Below, piece after piece: positions 7,600 through 15,185 of a stretch of 18,350 bases of DNA. Under the pieces are notes generated by a model that was given only the letters and a program-made list of their open reading frames with translations, made no database searches and was not told the DNA's origin. The translations under genes were made by a program, and so were the position numbers. Source of the DNA: CAZMGG01 sp964565715 (GTDB taxonomy: Bacteria; Planctomycetota; UBA1135; UBA2386); the NCBI GenBank assembly GCA_964565715.1, contig CAZMGG010000114.1, forward strand, positions 1 through 18,350, written 5' to 3'. The stretch's first letter is position 1, and every line of letters starts with the position of its first letter.

Positions 7600-8135
7600 G
7601 GCTCTGGGCGGTGCGCGGCGAGAACGGGCTGCTGTTCGGCGGCCTGACGCCGGTATGCGTCGACACCCTGAAGGCGGTGCCGATGCTGCTGGAGAGCACC
7701 GACGAACGCGTGCGGCGGCGGCTGCTGCCCGACACCTACGGCGACGCCGAGCAGGAGAGCCACTGGCGCCGCCACGGCCGGCCGGAGCTGGAACGGCTGT
7801 TCCTGTCGCGGGCCCAGCTGGTGCGCCGCGACCTGAAGGGGCTGCGCCGGCTGGCCCGCACCGACACCTGGGTGCTGCCGGTGCCCGAGTCGCACACCGC
7901 CGCCTGGCTGTCGAGCCTGAACGCGGCGCGGCTGGCGCTGTTCGAGCTGAACGAGCTGACCGCCGCCGACATGGAGCCCGGCGGTTTCGAGCGGTGCACC
8001 CGCAAGCAGCGCGAGGCCGTGTTCCGGATCCACTTCCTGGCCGAGGTGCAGAGCTTCCTGCTCGGCGACATCGCCGTCGACGAGGACGACTTCCTCGACG
8101 ACGGCGAGTTCGTGCTGGAGGAGGACGGCGACTAG
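7596..8135 (+). CDS. DUF2017-like protein coupled to clpS
   Basis: This is a 179-residue soluble protein beginning at a TTG that overlaps the clpS stop (TTGA), with GGAGG at 7581-7585 as ribosome-binding site. The frame stays open upstream inside clpS, but that overlap would be long and is less likely. The central part (LLPDTYGDAEQESHWRRHGR, LERLFLSRAQLVRRDL) and the helical block AWLSSLNAARLALFELNEL then QREAVFRIHFLAEVQSFLL resemble DUF2017 proteins, which in Actinobacteria are also encoded right after clpS. The C-terminus is strongly acidic (VDEDDFLDDGEFVLEEDGD). Its function is unknown. The conserved neighbourhood suggests a part in ClpS-dependent protein turnover. The family call is from memory of the pattern. 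Confidence 0.65.
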   Translation: MRLWAVRGENGLLFGGLTPVCVDTLKAVPMLLESTDERVRRRLLPDTYGDAEQESHWRRHGRPELERLFLSRAQLVRRDLKGLRRLARTDTWVLPVPESHTAAWLSSLNAARLALFELNELTAADMEPGGFERCTRKQREAVFRIHFLAEVQSFLLGDIAVDEDDFLDDGEFVLEEDGD

Positions 8136-8155
8136 CGGCCGGTCTGGCCGCTGGT
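8131..8155. terminator. Hairpin containing both stop codons at convergent junction
   Basis: ACTAGCGGCC (8131-8140) pairs with GGCCGCTGGT (8146-8155) around the loop GGTCT: ten pairs, one of them U-G. Its CTAG core provides TAG stops on both strands (8133-8135 plus, 8132-8134 minus). It is probably a bidirectional terminator, though there is no U-tract. Confidence 0.5.
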
Positions 8156-11035
8156 CTGCTCCTCGACCTGCCCTTCGGTCGCCGCCTCGGCGCCGGGCGC
8201 GCTGCCCAGCGGCGATCGCGGCCCGCGCAGGTCGCGCACCGCGAACGGCAGGGTGACGACGCGCTCGCCGTGGGTGACGCGCACGGCGAAGTTGCCAGGC
8301 CGCTGTCCGCCACCGCCGCGGCCGCTGAACCCGGAGAAGCCGCCGCCCTGCCCGCCACGGCCGCCGCGCGCGGGCGCCGTCCAGGGCACCTCGTGCAGCC
8401 CCGCGGTCTTCAGCGCCGGCGCGGTCCAGACCGCCTTGCCGGTGGCGTCGATCACCTCGACCTTGACGTCGGCATCCGGGTCCGAGGACAGGTAGACGGT
8501 GAAGGCCGCGTCGACGAACGGGTTGCGCGCCGACCAGTCGCGGGCGCCGCGGTTGCCCGGGCTGAACGAGCGCCGCAGCAGCACGCCATCCCGGGGTGGG
8601 AAGACGTGGAGGCCGGCGGCGAGCACCTCGTCCGACACCTCCTCGAGCAGCGACGCGTCGGCGACCCAGATGCCGCGGCCGTGGGTGCCCGCGATCAGGT
8701 GCCGCTCGCGCGGGTGGATCACCAGGTCGTGCACCGCCGCCCGCGGCATGCCGGCGCCGAAGCGGAACCAGTTGCCGCCCTGGTTGGGCGACACCCAGGT
8801 GCCGAACTCGGTGCCGACCAGCAGCACGTTGCGGTTGCGCGGGTGCGCCCGCACCACGTTGATCGGCTCGTCGGGCAGGTTGCCGGCGATCGAGCGGAAG
8901 GTCTCGCCGCCGTCGGTGGTGAGGAACAGGTAGGGCTTGCGGATGTCCTCGCGATAGCCGGTGTAGCTGACCCAGGCGGTGTCGCCGTCGAACGGCGAGG
9001 CCTCGACGCGGCTGACCCACAGACTGCGGACCTCCGCCGGCAGCCGTTCGGTCAGGTCCTCCCAGCGGTCGCCGCCGTTGCGCGAACGCCACAGGCGGCC
9101 GTCGTCGGTGCCGACCCACAGCATGCCGGCCTTCTTCGGCGACTCGGCGATGGTGGTGATCGTGCAGTGCGGAACGTTGCCCTTCAGCTTGTCGGGATCG
9201 TTGGTGGTGAGGTCGGGGCTGATGACGTCCCAGGCGTCGCCGCGGTTGCGGGAGCGGTGCACGTACTGGGTGCCGAAGTAGACCGTGGCGCTGTTGTGCG
9301 GCGACAGCACGATCGGCGACATCCAGTTGCTGCGCAGGGCCGGGCTGCCCTGCGGCGCGCGCGGCCGGATCGACTTGCGCTCACCGGTGCGCAGGTTGGC
9401 GCGGCTCACCGCGCCGAACTGCGACTCGCTGTAGACGACGTCCGGGTCCTCCGGGTCGCAGACCACGTAGAAGCCGTCGCCGCCGTTGATGCGCTCGCTG
9501 TCGAGCCGGCCCAGGCCCGAACTGGTGGCGCCGCGGATCGAGATGCCCCAGGAGCCGTTGTCCTGCAGGCCGCCGTAGATCCGGTAGTCGTCCCGCGTGT
9601 CGACGCCGATGGCGTAGAACTGGGCGATCGGCAGGTGGTTGAGGTGGTCCCAGGTCTTGCCCTGATCCCAGGTCACGTGCAGGCCGCCGTCGTTGCCGAG
9701 GATGGCGTGACGGCCGTCCTTGGGGTCGATCCACAGGGCGTGGTGGTCGACGTGGATGCCGCTGGCGAAGCTGCCGCCGCCGCCGCGGCCGCCGCGCGGC
9801 GTCCAGGTCTTGCCGCCGTCGGTGGTCATGTGGACCGGCACCGACAGCACGTAGACGGTCTGGTCGTTCGACGGGTCGACGCGGATCTGGCCGTAGTAAT
9901 AGCCCGGGCTGCCGCCGACGTTCTGCGTGCCGCTGATCTTCTTCCAGGTCTGGCCCTGGTCGTCGCTGCGGTAGACCTCGCCGCCGATCGCGCGGCGGCG
10001 CGGCGCGCGGACCGGGTCCTGCGCCGTTGCCGCGCGATGCCGGGCCTCGGCCACCGCCAGCGGATCGGCCAGCTCCTCGCCGGACAGCTCGCCGGGCAGC
10101 GGGCCCTTCTTGTCGGCGTCCTTGTCGGCGTCCTCGGTGCGCGCCGGCTCCGGCCGGCCGGTCGGCGCCGGGTTCTGGTTGTCGATGCAGGCGAACACGA
10201 TGTCCGGGTTGCCGGCGTAGACGTCGAGGCCGATGCGGCCGAGCTGGCCCTTCGGCAGGCCGCCGCCCAGTTCCACCCAGGTGATGCCGCCGTCCGACGA
10301 CTTCCAGATGCGGCTGCCCTCGCCCTCCTCGCTGAAGTTCCAGGCGCGCCGCCGCCGCTGGTAGGAGCTGGCGTAGACGTTGTTGGGCGACTGCGGGTCG
10401 ATCACCACGTCGACGAAGCCGACGTCCCTGCCGAGGTGCTTCACGCACTCCCAGGAGGCGCCGCCGTCGGTGCTGCGGTAGAGGCCGCGGTCCTCGTTCG
10501 GCGAGTAGAGGGCGCCCAGCGCCGCGACGAACACGATCTGCGCGTTCTGCGGGTGCACGGCGATGCGGCCGATGTGCTCGGTGCGCTCGAGGCCGACGTT
10601 GCGCCAGGTCTTGCCGCCGTCGGCCGACCTGTAGACGCCGTTGCCCCAGAAGCTGCTGCGCTGGTTGTTGGCCTCGCCGGTGCCGACATAGAGCACGTCG
10701 GGGTCCGACGGCGCGACGGCGATGTCGCCGATCGACAGGGTCCACTCGTCCTGGAACTGCGGCGTGAACGAGACGCCGCCGTTCTCGGTCTTCCAGAGGC
10801 CGCCGCTGGCGGCGGCGACCCAGAACACCTGGCTGCGGGTCGGGTGCACGGCGATGTCGACGATGCGGCCGCCGAAGATCACCGGGCCCATCTCCTTCCA
10901 GGCGGGCTTGCCGAACACCTGGTCACGGTGGAAGTCGGCGTCGGGGGTCTGGGCCGGGACGGCCAGGGCCAGCAGGCCGGCGAGACCGGTGGCGGCGAAG
11001 GCGGACCGGCGGGGGGTGGGGTGCATGATGCTCAT
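8132..11035 (-). CDS. Secreted sortilin/VPS10-like beta-propeller protein with FlgD-like C-terminal domain
   Basis: This is a 967-residue exported protein. A signal peptide (hydrophobic 12-26, likely cut after VPA28) precedes two propeller-like regions made of Asp-box (BNR) repeats such as RSADGGKTW, RSTDGGASW, KSSDGGITW, TTDGGKTW and RSRNGGDRW; I count about eleven. Family landmarks are GGLQDNGSW (Q491), NGGDGFYVV (518-526) and GTHGRGIWVAD (783-793). After residue 845 comes a FlgD/Ig-like domain (VKVEVIDATGKAVW), interrupted by a Gly/Arg-rich loop (890-914). A charged linker (about 286-350, with ADKD repeats) splits the first propeller. It is the second gene of an operon: its Shine-Dalgarno AGGAGC (11047-11042) overlaps the TAG of the upstream paralogue. 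The family is often annotated as glycosyl hydrolase or sialidase, but I see no catalytic evidence; binding or adhesion is as likely. Confidence 0.85.
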   Translation of the reverse strand: MSIMHPTPRRSAFAATGLAGLLALAVPAQTPDADFHRDQVFGKPAWKEMGPVIFGGRIVDIAVHPTRSQVFWVAAASGGLWKTENGGVSFTPQFQDEWTLSIGDIAVAPSDPDVLYVGTGEANNQRSSFWGNGVYRSADGGKTWRNVGLERTEHIGRIAVHPQNAQIVFVAALGALYSPNEDRGLYRSTDGGASWECVKHLGRDVGFVDVVIDPQSPNNVYASSYQRRRRAWNFSEEGEGSRIWKSSDGGITWVELGGGLPKGQLGRIGLDVYAGNPDIVFACIDNQNPAPTGRPEPARTEDADKDADKKGPLPGELSGEELADPLAVAEARHRAATAQDPVRAPRRRAIGGEVYRSDDQGQTWKKISGTQNVGGSPGYYYGQIRVDPSNDQTVYVLSVPVHMTTDGGKTWTPRGGRGGGGSFASGIHVDHHALWIDPKDGRHAILGNDGGLHVTWDQGKTWDHLNHLPIAQFYAIGVDTRDDYRIYGGLQDNGSWGISIRGATSSGLGRLDSERINGGDGFYVVCDPEDPDVVYSESQFGAVSRANLRTGERKSIRPRAPQGSPALRSNWMSPIVLSPHNSATVYFGTQYVHRSRNRGDAWDVISPDLTTNDPDKLKGNVPHCTITTIAESPKKAGMLWVGTDDGRLWRSRNGGDRWEDLTERLPAEVRSLWVSRVEASPFDGDTAWVSYTGYREDIRKPYLFLTTDGGETFRSIAGNLPDEPINVVRAHPRNRNVLLVGTEFGTWVSPNQGGNWFRFGAGMPRAAVHDLVIHPRERHLIAGTHGRGIWVADASLLEEVSDEVLAAGLHVFPPRDGVLLRRSFSPGNRGARDWSARNPFVDAAFTVYLSSDPDADVKVEVIDATGKAVWTAPALKTAGLHEVPWTAPARGGRGGQGGGFSGFSGRGGGGQRPGNFAVRVTHGERVVTLPFAVRDLRGPRSPLGSAPGAEAATEGQVEEQTSGQTGR

Positions 11036-11045
11036 GGCGGTGCTC

Positions 11046-14000
11046 CTAGCGGTCCTCGCTGCTGGTGCCGTGGCTGCCGGCCTGCGTGCTCGGGTCGGGC
11101 AGCAGTTCGAAGGCCTCGATCAGGGTCTCGCCGCCGACCTGCCAGCGGGCCGAGTACGCGCCCGGCGCGGCGAGGCGGGTGCCGGCGCGGCCGTCCCACT
11201 GCAGGAGCTGCAGCCCCGGCATCTTGCGGCCGGTCAGCTTCGCCACCTGGGCGCCGGTGATGTCGTGGATGGTCACGGTGGGCGCGTCGGCCGGCACGGC
11301 GTCGAGGTTGACGTAGATGGCGGCGCCGTAGGCCGGATTCGGCGCCCGGTAGTCGCGGTGGCCCGACACGCCACGGCTCTGCATCCGCCACAGGATCGCC
11401 GGCTCCGGCCGGAACAGCGCCGCCGGCTTCTTGGCCAGGGCGGCGCTGAACTGCCGCAGCGGCTCCATGTCGCAGATCCAGGCGCCGCGGCCGTGCGTGC
11501 CGATCACCAGGTCGGCGTCCCGGTCGTGGATGAAGATGTCGCGCACGGCCACCGTCGGCAGGTCGCGGCCCATGCGGAACCAGCGGGCGCCGCGGTCGAG
11601 GCTGGCGTAGCAACCGAACTCGGTGCCGGCGAACAGCAGGTTGGAGTTGCGCGGGTCCTCGGCGACGCAGTAGATCGGCTCGGCGGCGGCGAAGTCGTCG
11701 GCGAGGTGTCGCCAGGTCTTGCCGCGATCCTCCGACACGTAGAGGTAGGGGCGGAAGTCGTCGAAGCGGTGGCCATCGAAGGTCACGTAGACCCGGTTGT
11801 CGCGGTGGCTGGACGGCCAGATCTTGCTGACGTAGCGCGGGCCGGGCATGCCGGGGACGTTCTGCTGGATCTGCTCCCAGGCCGCGCCGCCGTCCTCGCT
11901 GCGCCAGAGCGCGCCGTCGTCGGTGCCGACGTAGAGCAGGCCCTGCACGCGCGGTGACTCGGCGAACGCCACCGCCGTGCCCTGCTCGCCGAGCCCGAGC
12001 CGGGGGCTGATCGGCCGGGCCCGCATGCCGTCGCGGATCGGGCCCTGGTCGGGCCGGGTGTCGCGCTGGTCGAGGTGGGCGTAGCGCTCGGCGCGGAAGG
12101 CGTGGCTGCCCGCCAGGTAGAACGTCAGCCGGTTGTGCGGCGAGAGGAAGAACGGCGTGTCCCAGTTGAAGCGCGCCGCAGAGTCACCCGGCCGCAGCTT
12201 CTCGATGCGCGCCTGGCTGCCGCTGCGCATGTCGACCAGCCCGACGGCGCCGTTCTGGCTGGTGGCGAACACCAGCCACGGCTCCAGCGGGTCCACCCAG
12301 GCGCCGAAGCCGTCGCCGCCGTAGAAGGTGAACCAGTCGTCGGCGAAGATCCCCTCGCGGTTGCGCGTGCGCGACGGCCCGCGCCAGGTGCCGTTGTCCT
12401 GCAGACCGCCGTAGACGTGGTAGGGGACCTGGTTGTCGGCGTGGATGTCGTAGAACTGCGCCACGCAGAAGTTGTCGAACACCTGCCAGGTGCGGCCGCG
12501 GTCCCAGGTCTCGTTGACGCCGCCGTCGCAGCCGGCGATCAGGTGGTCGCTGTCGGTGGGGTCCACCCAGAAGGCGTGGAAGTCGACGTGGATGCCGCGG
12601 TTGATGGCGGCGAAGCGCTTGCCGCCGTCGCTGCTGCCCCACATGGTGGTGCCCACCGAGTAGAGGTTGTTGCTGTCCTGCGGGTCGACCGCCAGCACGC
12701 TGTAGTAGAAGGGCCGTTCGGTCAGCGAGTTGACCCGCGTCCAGGTCTCGCCGCGGTCGTTGGAGCGGAAGATGCCGCCGGTCTGGAAGCCGTCCTCGCC
12801 CTGCCGGTCCTGGCGGTTCTCGATCTGGCCGTTGAGCCGGCCGGCGTTGGGCAGGCCGCTGCCGCCGCCGGGGAAGCCGCCGGCCTCCCGGCGGCCGTAG
12901 GTCAGCGCCACGGCCTTCTCCTCGTCCTTGCGGGCCTCGCCCTCGCCGGTCGTGCGGACCACGGTGACCGTCACTTGGTCGCCGCCCCGCGAGTCGTTGA
13001 TGATCTCGATCAGGTCGGCGTAGGTCTTCACCGCCTCGTCGTTCATCTTGACGACCCGATCACCAGCCTGGATGCCGGCGGTGGCCGCCGGTCCGTCGGG
13101 CGTGATGGTGGTGAGGATCGCGCCGGGGCTGCCCTCCTTGCCGTCCTCGCCCTCGCTGCCGATGCCCATGATGGCGGTGCCCCGATCGGCCCGCTGGCCC
13201 TGCCCCTGGCCGGCCGGCGGTGGGGTCGCGCCGCCGCGTTCGCGGCTGCCGGTGGCCCAGCCGCTGCGCTCGGTCTCGACGATCAGGAACAGCGTCGTCG
13301 GGTCCTTGTCGTAGATCGCCAGCCCGGAGCGGCCCCACTTGCTGTTGGTCGGCAGGCCGTTCTGCAGCCGCTGCCAGCTGCCGCCGCCGTCCATGCTGCG
13401 GTAGAGGCCGGCCTTCTCGCCGAAGCGCACCGCCGGGTCGTTGCTGTCGAACTTGTCGCGCATGCGCTCGTAGGCGCAGGCGTAGACCACCTCGGGTCGC
13501 GACGGGTCGAGCCGCACGTCGATCACGCCGGTCTTGTCGTCGAGCTGGAACACCCGCGCCCAGCTCCGGCCGCCGTCGGTGGTCTTGTAGACGCCGCGCT
13601 CGGCGTTCGGGCCCCACAGGCGGCCGAGTGCCGCGACGTAGACCGTGTCCGGATCGGTGGGGTGGATCTCGATGTGGCCGATCTGGAACGTCTCCCGCAG
13701 GCCCACGTGCTTCCAGGTCTTGCCGGCGTCGGCCGACCGGTAGACGCCGTCGCCCCACTGCACCGAGTTGCGCGCGTTCTCCTCGCCGGTGCCGATCCAG
13801 ACCACGTTGGGGTTGCTTGGCGCGATGGCGACGTCACCGATCGAGACGGTGCCCATGCGGTCGAACACCGGCTGCCAGGTGGTGCCGCCGTTGTCGGTCT
13901 TCCACACGCCGCCGCCGCCGGTGCCGATGTACCAGGTGCTCTTGTGGCGCGGGTGGATGGCGATGTCGGTGATGCGCCCCACCGGGTTGGCGGGGCCGAG

Positions 14001-14195
14001 GTTGCGCCAGGCCGGGCCGCTGAAGTGGTCGGCGCGGAACACCGACTCCGGGGCGACCTCGGCGGGCTCCTGCGGCGGCTGGCCGCCGCGCCGCGGGCCG
14101 GGCTGCGGATCCTGCTGGGCCGGCGGCGGCGACGACTCGGTTTCCTGGGCCAGCACGGGCAGACCGAGGCAGACGGCGACGAGGAGGGAGCGCAT
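11046..14195 (-). CDS. Secreted sortilin/VPS10-like beta-propeller protein with inserted PDZ domain
   Basis: This is a 1049-residue paralogue of the downstream gene. The start at 14195 is chosen because AGGAG (14209-14205) precedes it by nine bases and a signal peptide follows at once (MRSLLVAVCLGLPVLAQ); an upstream ATG at 14243 would add 16 residues. A Pro/Gln-rich spacer leads to Asp-box repeats (KTDNGGTTW, RSADAGKTW, KTTDGGRSW, RSMDGGGSW, RSNDRGETW, RSEDGGAAW; about ten). A PDZ domain (residues about 342-434, DGPAATAGIQAGDRVVKMN) is inserted between blades. The family marks GGLQDNGTW (Q599), YGGDGFGAW (625-633) and GTHGRGAWICD are present. A FlgD-like Ig domain ends the protein (from about 973, TVTIHDITGAQV). 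It is the first gene of the operon, ten bases from the next start. It is probably periplasmic or surface-exposed; no enzymatic site is apparent. Confidence 0.87.
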   Translation of the reverse strand: MRSLLVAVCLGLPVLAQETESSPPPAQQDPQPGPRRGGQPPQEPAEVAPESVFRADHFSGPAWRNLGPANPVGRITDIAIHPRHKSTWYIGTGGGGVWKTDNGGTTWQPVFDRMGTVSIGDVAIAPSNPNVVWIGTGEENARNSVQWGDGVYRSADAGKTWKHVGLRETFQIGHIEIHPTDPDTVYVAALGRLWGPNAERGVYKTTDGGRSWARVFQLDDKTGVIDVRLDPSRPEVVYACAYERMRDKFDSNDPAVRFGEKAGLYRSMDGGGSWQRLQNGLPTNSKWGRSGLAIYDKDPTTLFLIVETERSGWATGSRERGGATPPPAGQGQGQRADRGTAIMGIGSEGEDGKEGSPGAILTTITPDGPAATAGIQAGDRVVKMNDEAVKTYADLIEIINDSRGGDQVTVTVVRTTGEGEARKDEEKAVALTYGRREAGGFPGGGSGLPNAGRLNGQIENRQDRQGEDGFQTGGIFRSNDRGETWTRVNSLTERPFYYSVLAVDPQDSNNLYSVGTTMWGSSDGGKRFAAINRGIHVDFHAFWVDPTDSDHLIAGCDGGVNETWDRGRTWQVFDNFCVAQFYDIHADNQVPYHVYGGLQDNGTWRGPSRTRNREGIFADDWFTFYGGDGFGAWVDPLEPWLVFATSQNGAVGLVDMRSGSQARIEKLRPGDSAARFNWDTPFFLSPHNRLTFYLAGSHAFRAERYAHLDQRDTRPDQGPIRDGMRARPISPRLGLGEQGTAVAFAESPRVQGLLYVGTDDGALWRSEDGGAAWEQIQQNVPGMPGPRYVSKIWPSSHRDNRVYVTFDGHRFDDFRPYLYVSEDRGKTWRHLADDFAAAEPIYCVAEDPRNSNLLFAGTEFGCYASLDRGARWFRMGRDLPTVAVRDIFIHDRDADLVIGTHGRGAWICDMEPLRQFSAALAKKPAALFRPEPAILWRMQSRGVSGHRDYRAPNPAYGAAIYVNLDAVPADAPTVTIHDITGAQVAKLTGRKMPGLQLLQWDGRAGTRLAAPGAYSARWQVGGETLIEAFELLPDPSTQAGSHGTSSEDR
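12894..13172 (-). other. PDZ domain encoded inside the propeller gene
   Basis: The encoded segment runs from GIGSEGEDGKEG through AILTTITPDGPAATAGIQAG, DRVVKMNDEAVKTYADLIEI and VTVTVVRTTGEGEARKDEEK. It has the order of an HtrA-type PDZ domain: ligand-binding strand, then GPA..AGIQAGDRV, then the helix before the final strand. It interrupts the Asp-box series between LFLIVETERSGWATG and GIFRSNDRGETW. The paralogue has only a charged linker there. Confidence 0.75.
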
Positions 14196-14265
14196 CCGGA
14201 CGAACTCCTGGCGGCGGTAGGGGGCGGCGGAAGGGGCGCCCATGGGCAGGTGGGCGTGGGTGGGC

Positions 14266-14271
14266 AGGATA
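14266..14271 (-). promoter_or_regulatory. Putative -10 box for the two-gene propeller operon
   Basis: On the minus strand TATCCT (14271-14266) lies about 70 bases ahead of the start at 14195 and equals the -10 box of the ABC operon. No convincing -35 hexamer is seen at the usual distance. The region 14196-14411 is a divergent intergenic segment serving both strands and shows no other gene. Confidence 0.3.
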
Positions 14272-14352
14272 CGGTGCCACCCCGGCCGGTGTTGGGGCGT
14301 TCCGGGCGCGTCACGCCGATCCTGCGCGATGGCGGCGCCGCCCCGCCCTCGT

Positions 14353-14358
14353 CATAAT
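14353..14358 (+). promoter_or_regulatory. Putative -10 box for the gene at 14412
   Basis: CATAAT is the most AT-rich hexamer in the divergent segment and differs from TATAAT by one base. It would give a leader of about 45 nt before the ATG at 14412. No clear -35 hexamer is present. Confidence 0.35.
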
Positions 14359-14411
14359 CGGACGCTGGCGTTGGTCCCTCGCCTCCCCCGAGACGGACAT
14401 CCCAGGCAGTC

Positions 14412-15179
14412 ATGATGCGGCGCGACAGCATCTCCCGGTTGGCGCAGAAGCAGGGCGTCGAGCGCCCGTTCCGCATCCTGGCCCGGATGCCCGAGGGCAA
14501 CCGGCTGCTGCTCGGCCGGCTGCTCGGCTGCCGCCTGCAGCCCGGCGCCGACCCCGAGGCGCAGAGCTGGCAGCTCATCAACCAGAACCTGCGCGGCCTG
14601 CAGGCCCGCACCCACTTCCTGCCCGAGACCCTGTCGCCGTTCGCCCGCAACAACAACTGGTGGGAGATCGTGACCCGCACGGCCCGTCGCTGCGGCGTCC
14701 GCTTCTACCCCGGCCTCAAGGACGAGGAGGTCGAGCGCCTGCTGTTCGACCACTTCGCCGCCGAACTGGTCCGCCGCCAGGCCCCCAGGGGCGACGACGC
14801 CGAGCGCTTCCTCGCCGAACTGCATCCGACGCTGAACCGCGCCATCGCCTCCCTCGGCCTGTCCCGCGACGGCACCCGCGTCGTGCTGGCCGGCCTGCTG
14901 CGGGCCGCCGCCGAGCCGGATCTCGCCGACGAACGGGAGGGCGCCAACCGCGTCACCGACTGGCTGCGGCGGGCGATGCCGCGGAGCTGGACCACCTCGA
15001 TCAGCACCGGCCTGCGCATGCTGCAGCAGCGCCTGGGCGACATCGGCGCGGTCTGGTTCCGGCTCGGCTGGTCGCGCGCCGGCGGCAACTACGGCCGGGT
15101 CTGCGCCGCGCTGGCGGTGATCTACCTCTACGACCAGGTCGAGCGGGCGATCGAGCAGTTCGAACTGGTCGGCGGCTGA
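14412..15179 (+). CDS. Uncharacterised protein, possibly YaaW/UPF0174-like
   Basis: This is a 255-residue, mainly helical protein without a signal peptide. I do not recognise it securely. The arrangement PEGNRLLLGRLL (28-38), SWQLINQNLRGL (52-63), NNNWWEIVTRTARRCGVRF (80-98) and KDEEVERLLFDHFAAELVRR (103-122) recalls the E. coli YaaW/UPF0174 pattern of NWQLI, a gap, YRAILLDVSKRL and then a helix with repeated Leu/Glu. The C-terminus (FRLGWSRAGGNYGRVCAALAVIYLYDQVE) contains a mildly hydrophobic helix that may touch the membrane or a partner. Two adjacent ATGs (14412 and 14415) are possible starts and the ribosome-binding site is weak. It stands alone, convergent with the redox gene and divergent from the propeller operon. 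Confidence 0.6.
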   Translation: MMRRDSISRLAQKQGVERPFRILARMPEGNRLLLGRLLGCRLQPGADPEAQSWQLINQNLRGLQARTHFLPETLSPFARNNNWWEIVTRTARRCGVRFYPGLKDEEVERLLFDHFAAELVRRQAPRGDDAERFLAELHPTLNRAIASLGLSRDGTRVVLAGLLRAAAEPDLADEREGANRVTDWLRRAMPRSWTTSISTGLRMLQQRLGDIGAVWFRLGWSRAGGNYGRVCAALAVIYLYDQVERAIEQFELVGG

Positions 15180-15185
15180 GCCGCT
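15171..15185. terminator. Mini-hairpin on the stop codon at convergent junction
   Basis: GCGGC (15172-15176) and GCCGC (15180-15184) flank TGA, which is the stop of the plus-strand gene; an outer G-U pair extends the stem. The minus gene ends four bases later. The stem is short, so a termination role is only suggested by position. Confidence 0.3.

Noticed and set aside
8132..11035. Annotation of the propeller proteins as glycosyl hydrolases or sialidases
   Set aside because: Asp boxes alone do not show catalysis; the Arg triad and nucleophile of sialidases could not be identified.
7655..11260. Plus-strand open frame of about 1200 codons
   Set aside because: It lies antisense to the propeller gene and overlaps clpS-operon coding sequence; its composition (Val/Asp/Arg/Ala repeats) is an artefact of GC-rich codons.
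8132..14195. Repeated short DNA words such as those around 'caggtcttgccgccgtcggt' as a tandem repeat or CRISPR-like array
   Set aside because: They are irregularly spaced and in frame, and encode the Asp-box motif SxDGGxTW; they come from protein repeats.
12075..14357. Plus-strand open frame opposite the PDZ-containing propeller
   Set aside because: It is an antisense shadow with no family motifs; the minus strand has a ribosome-binding site, a signal peptide and Asp-box repeats.
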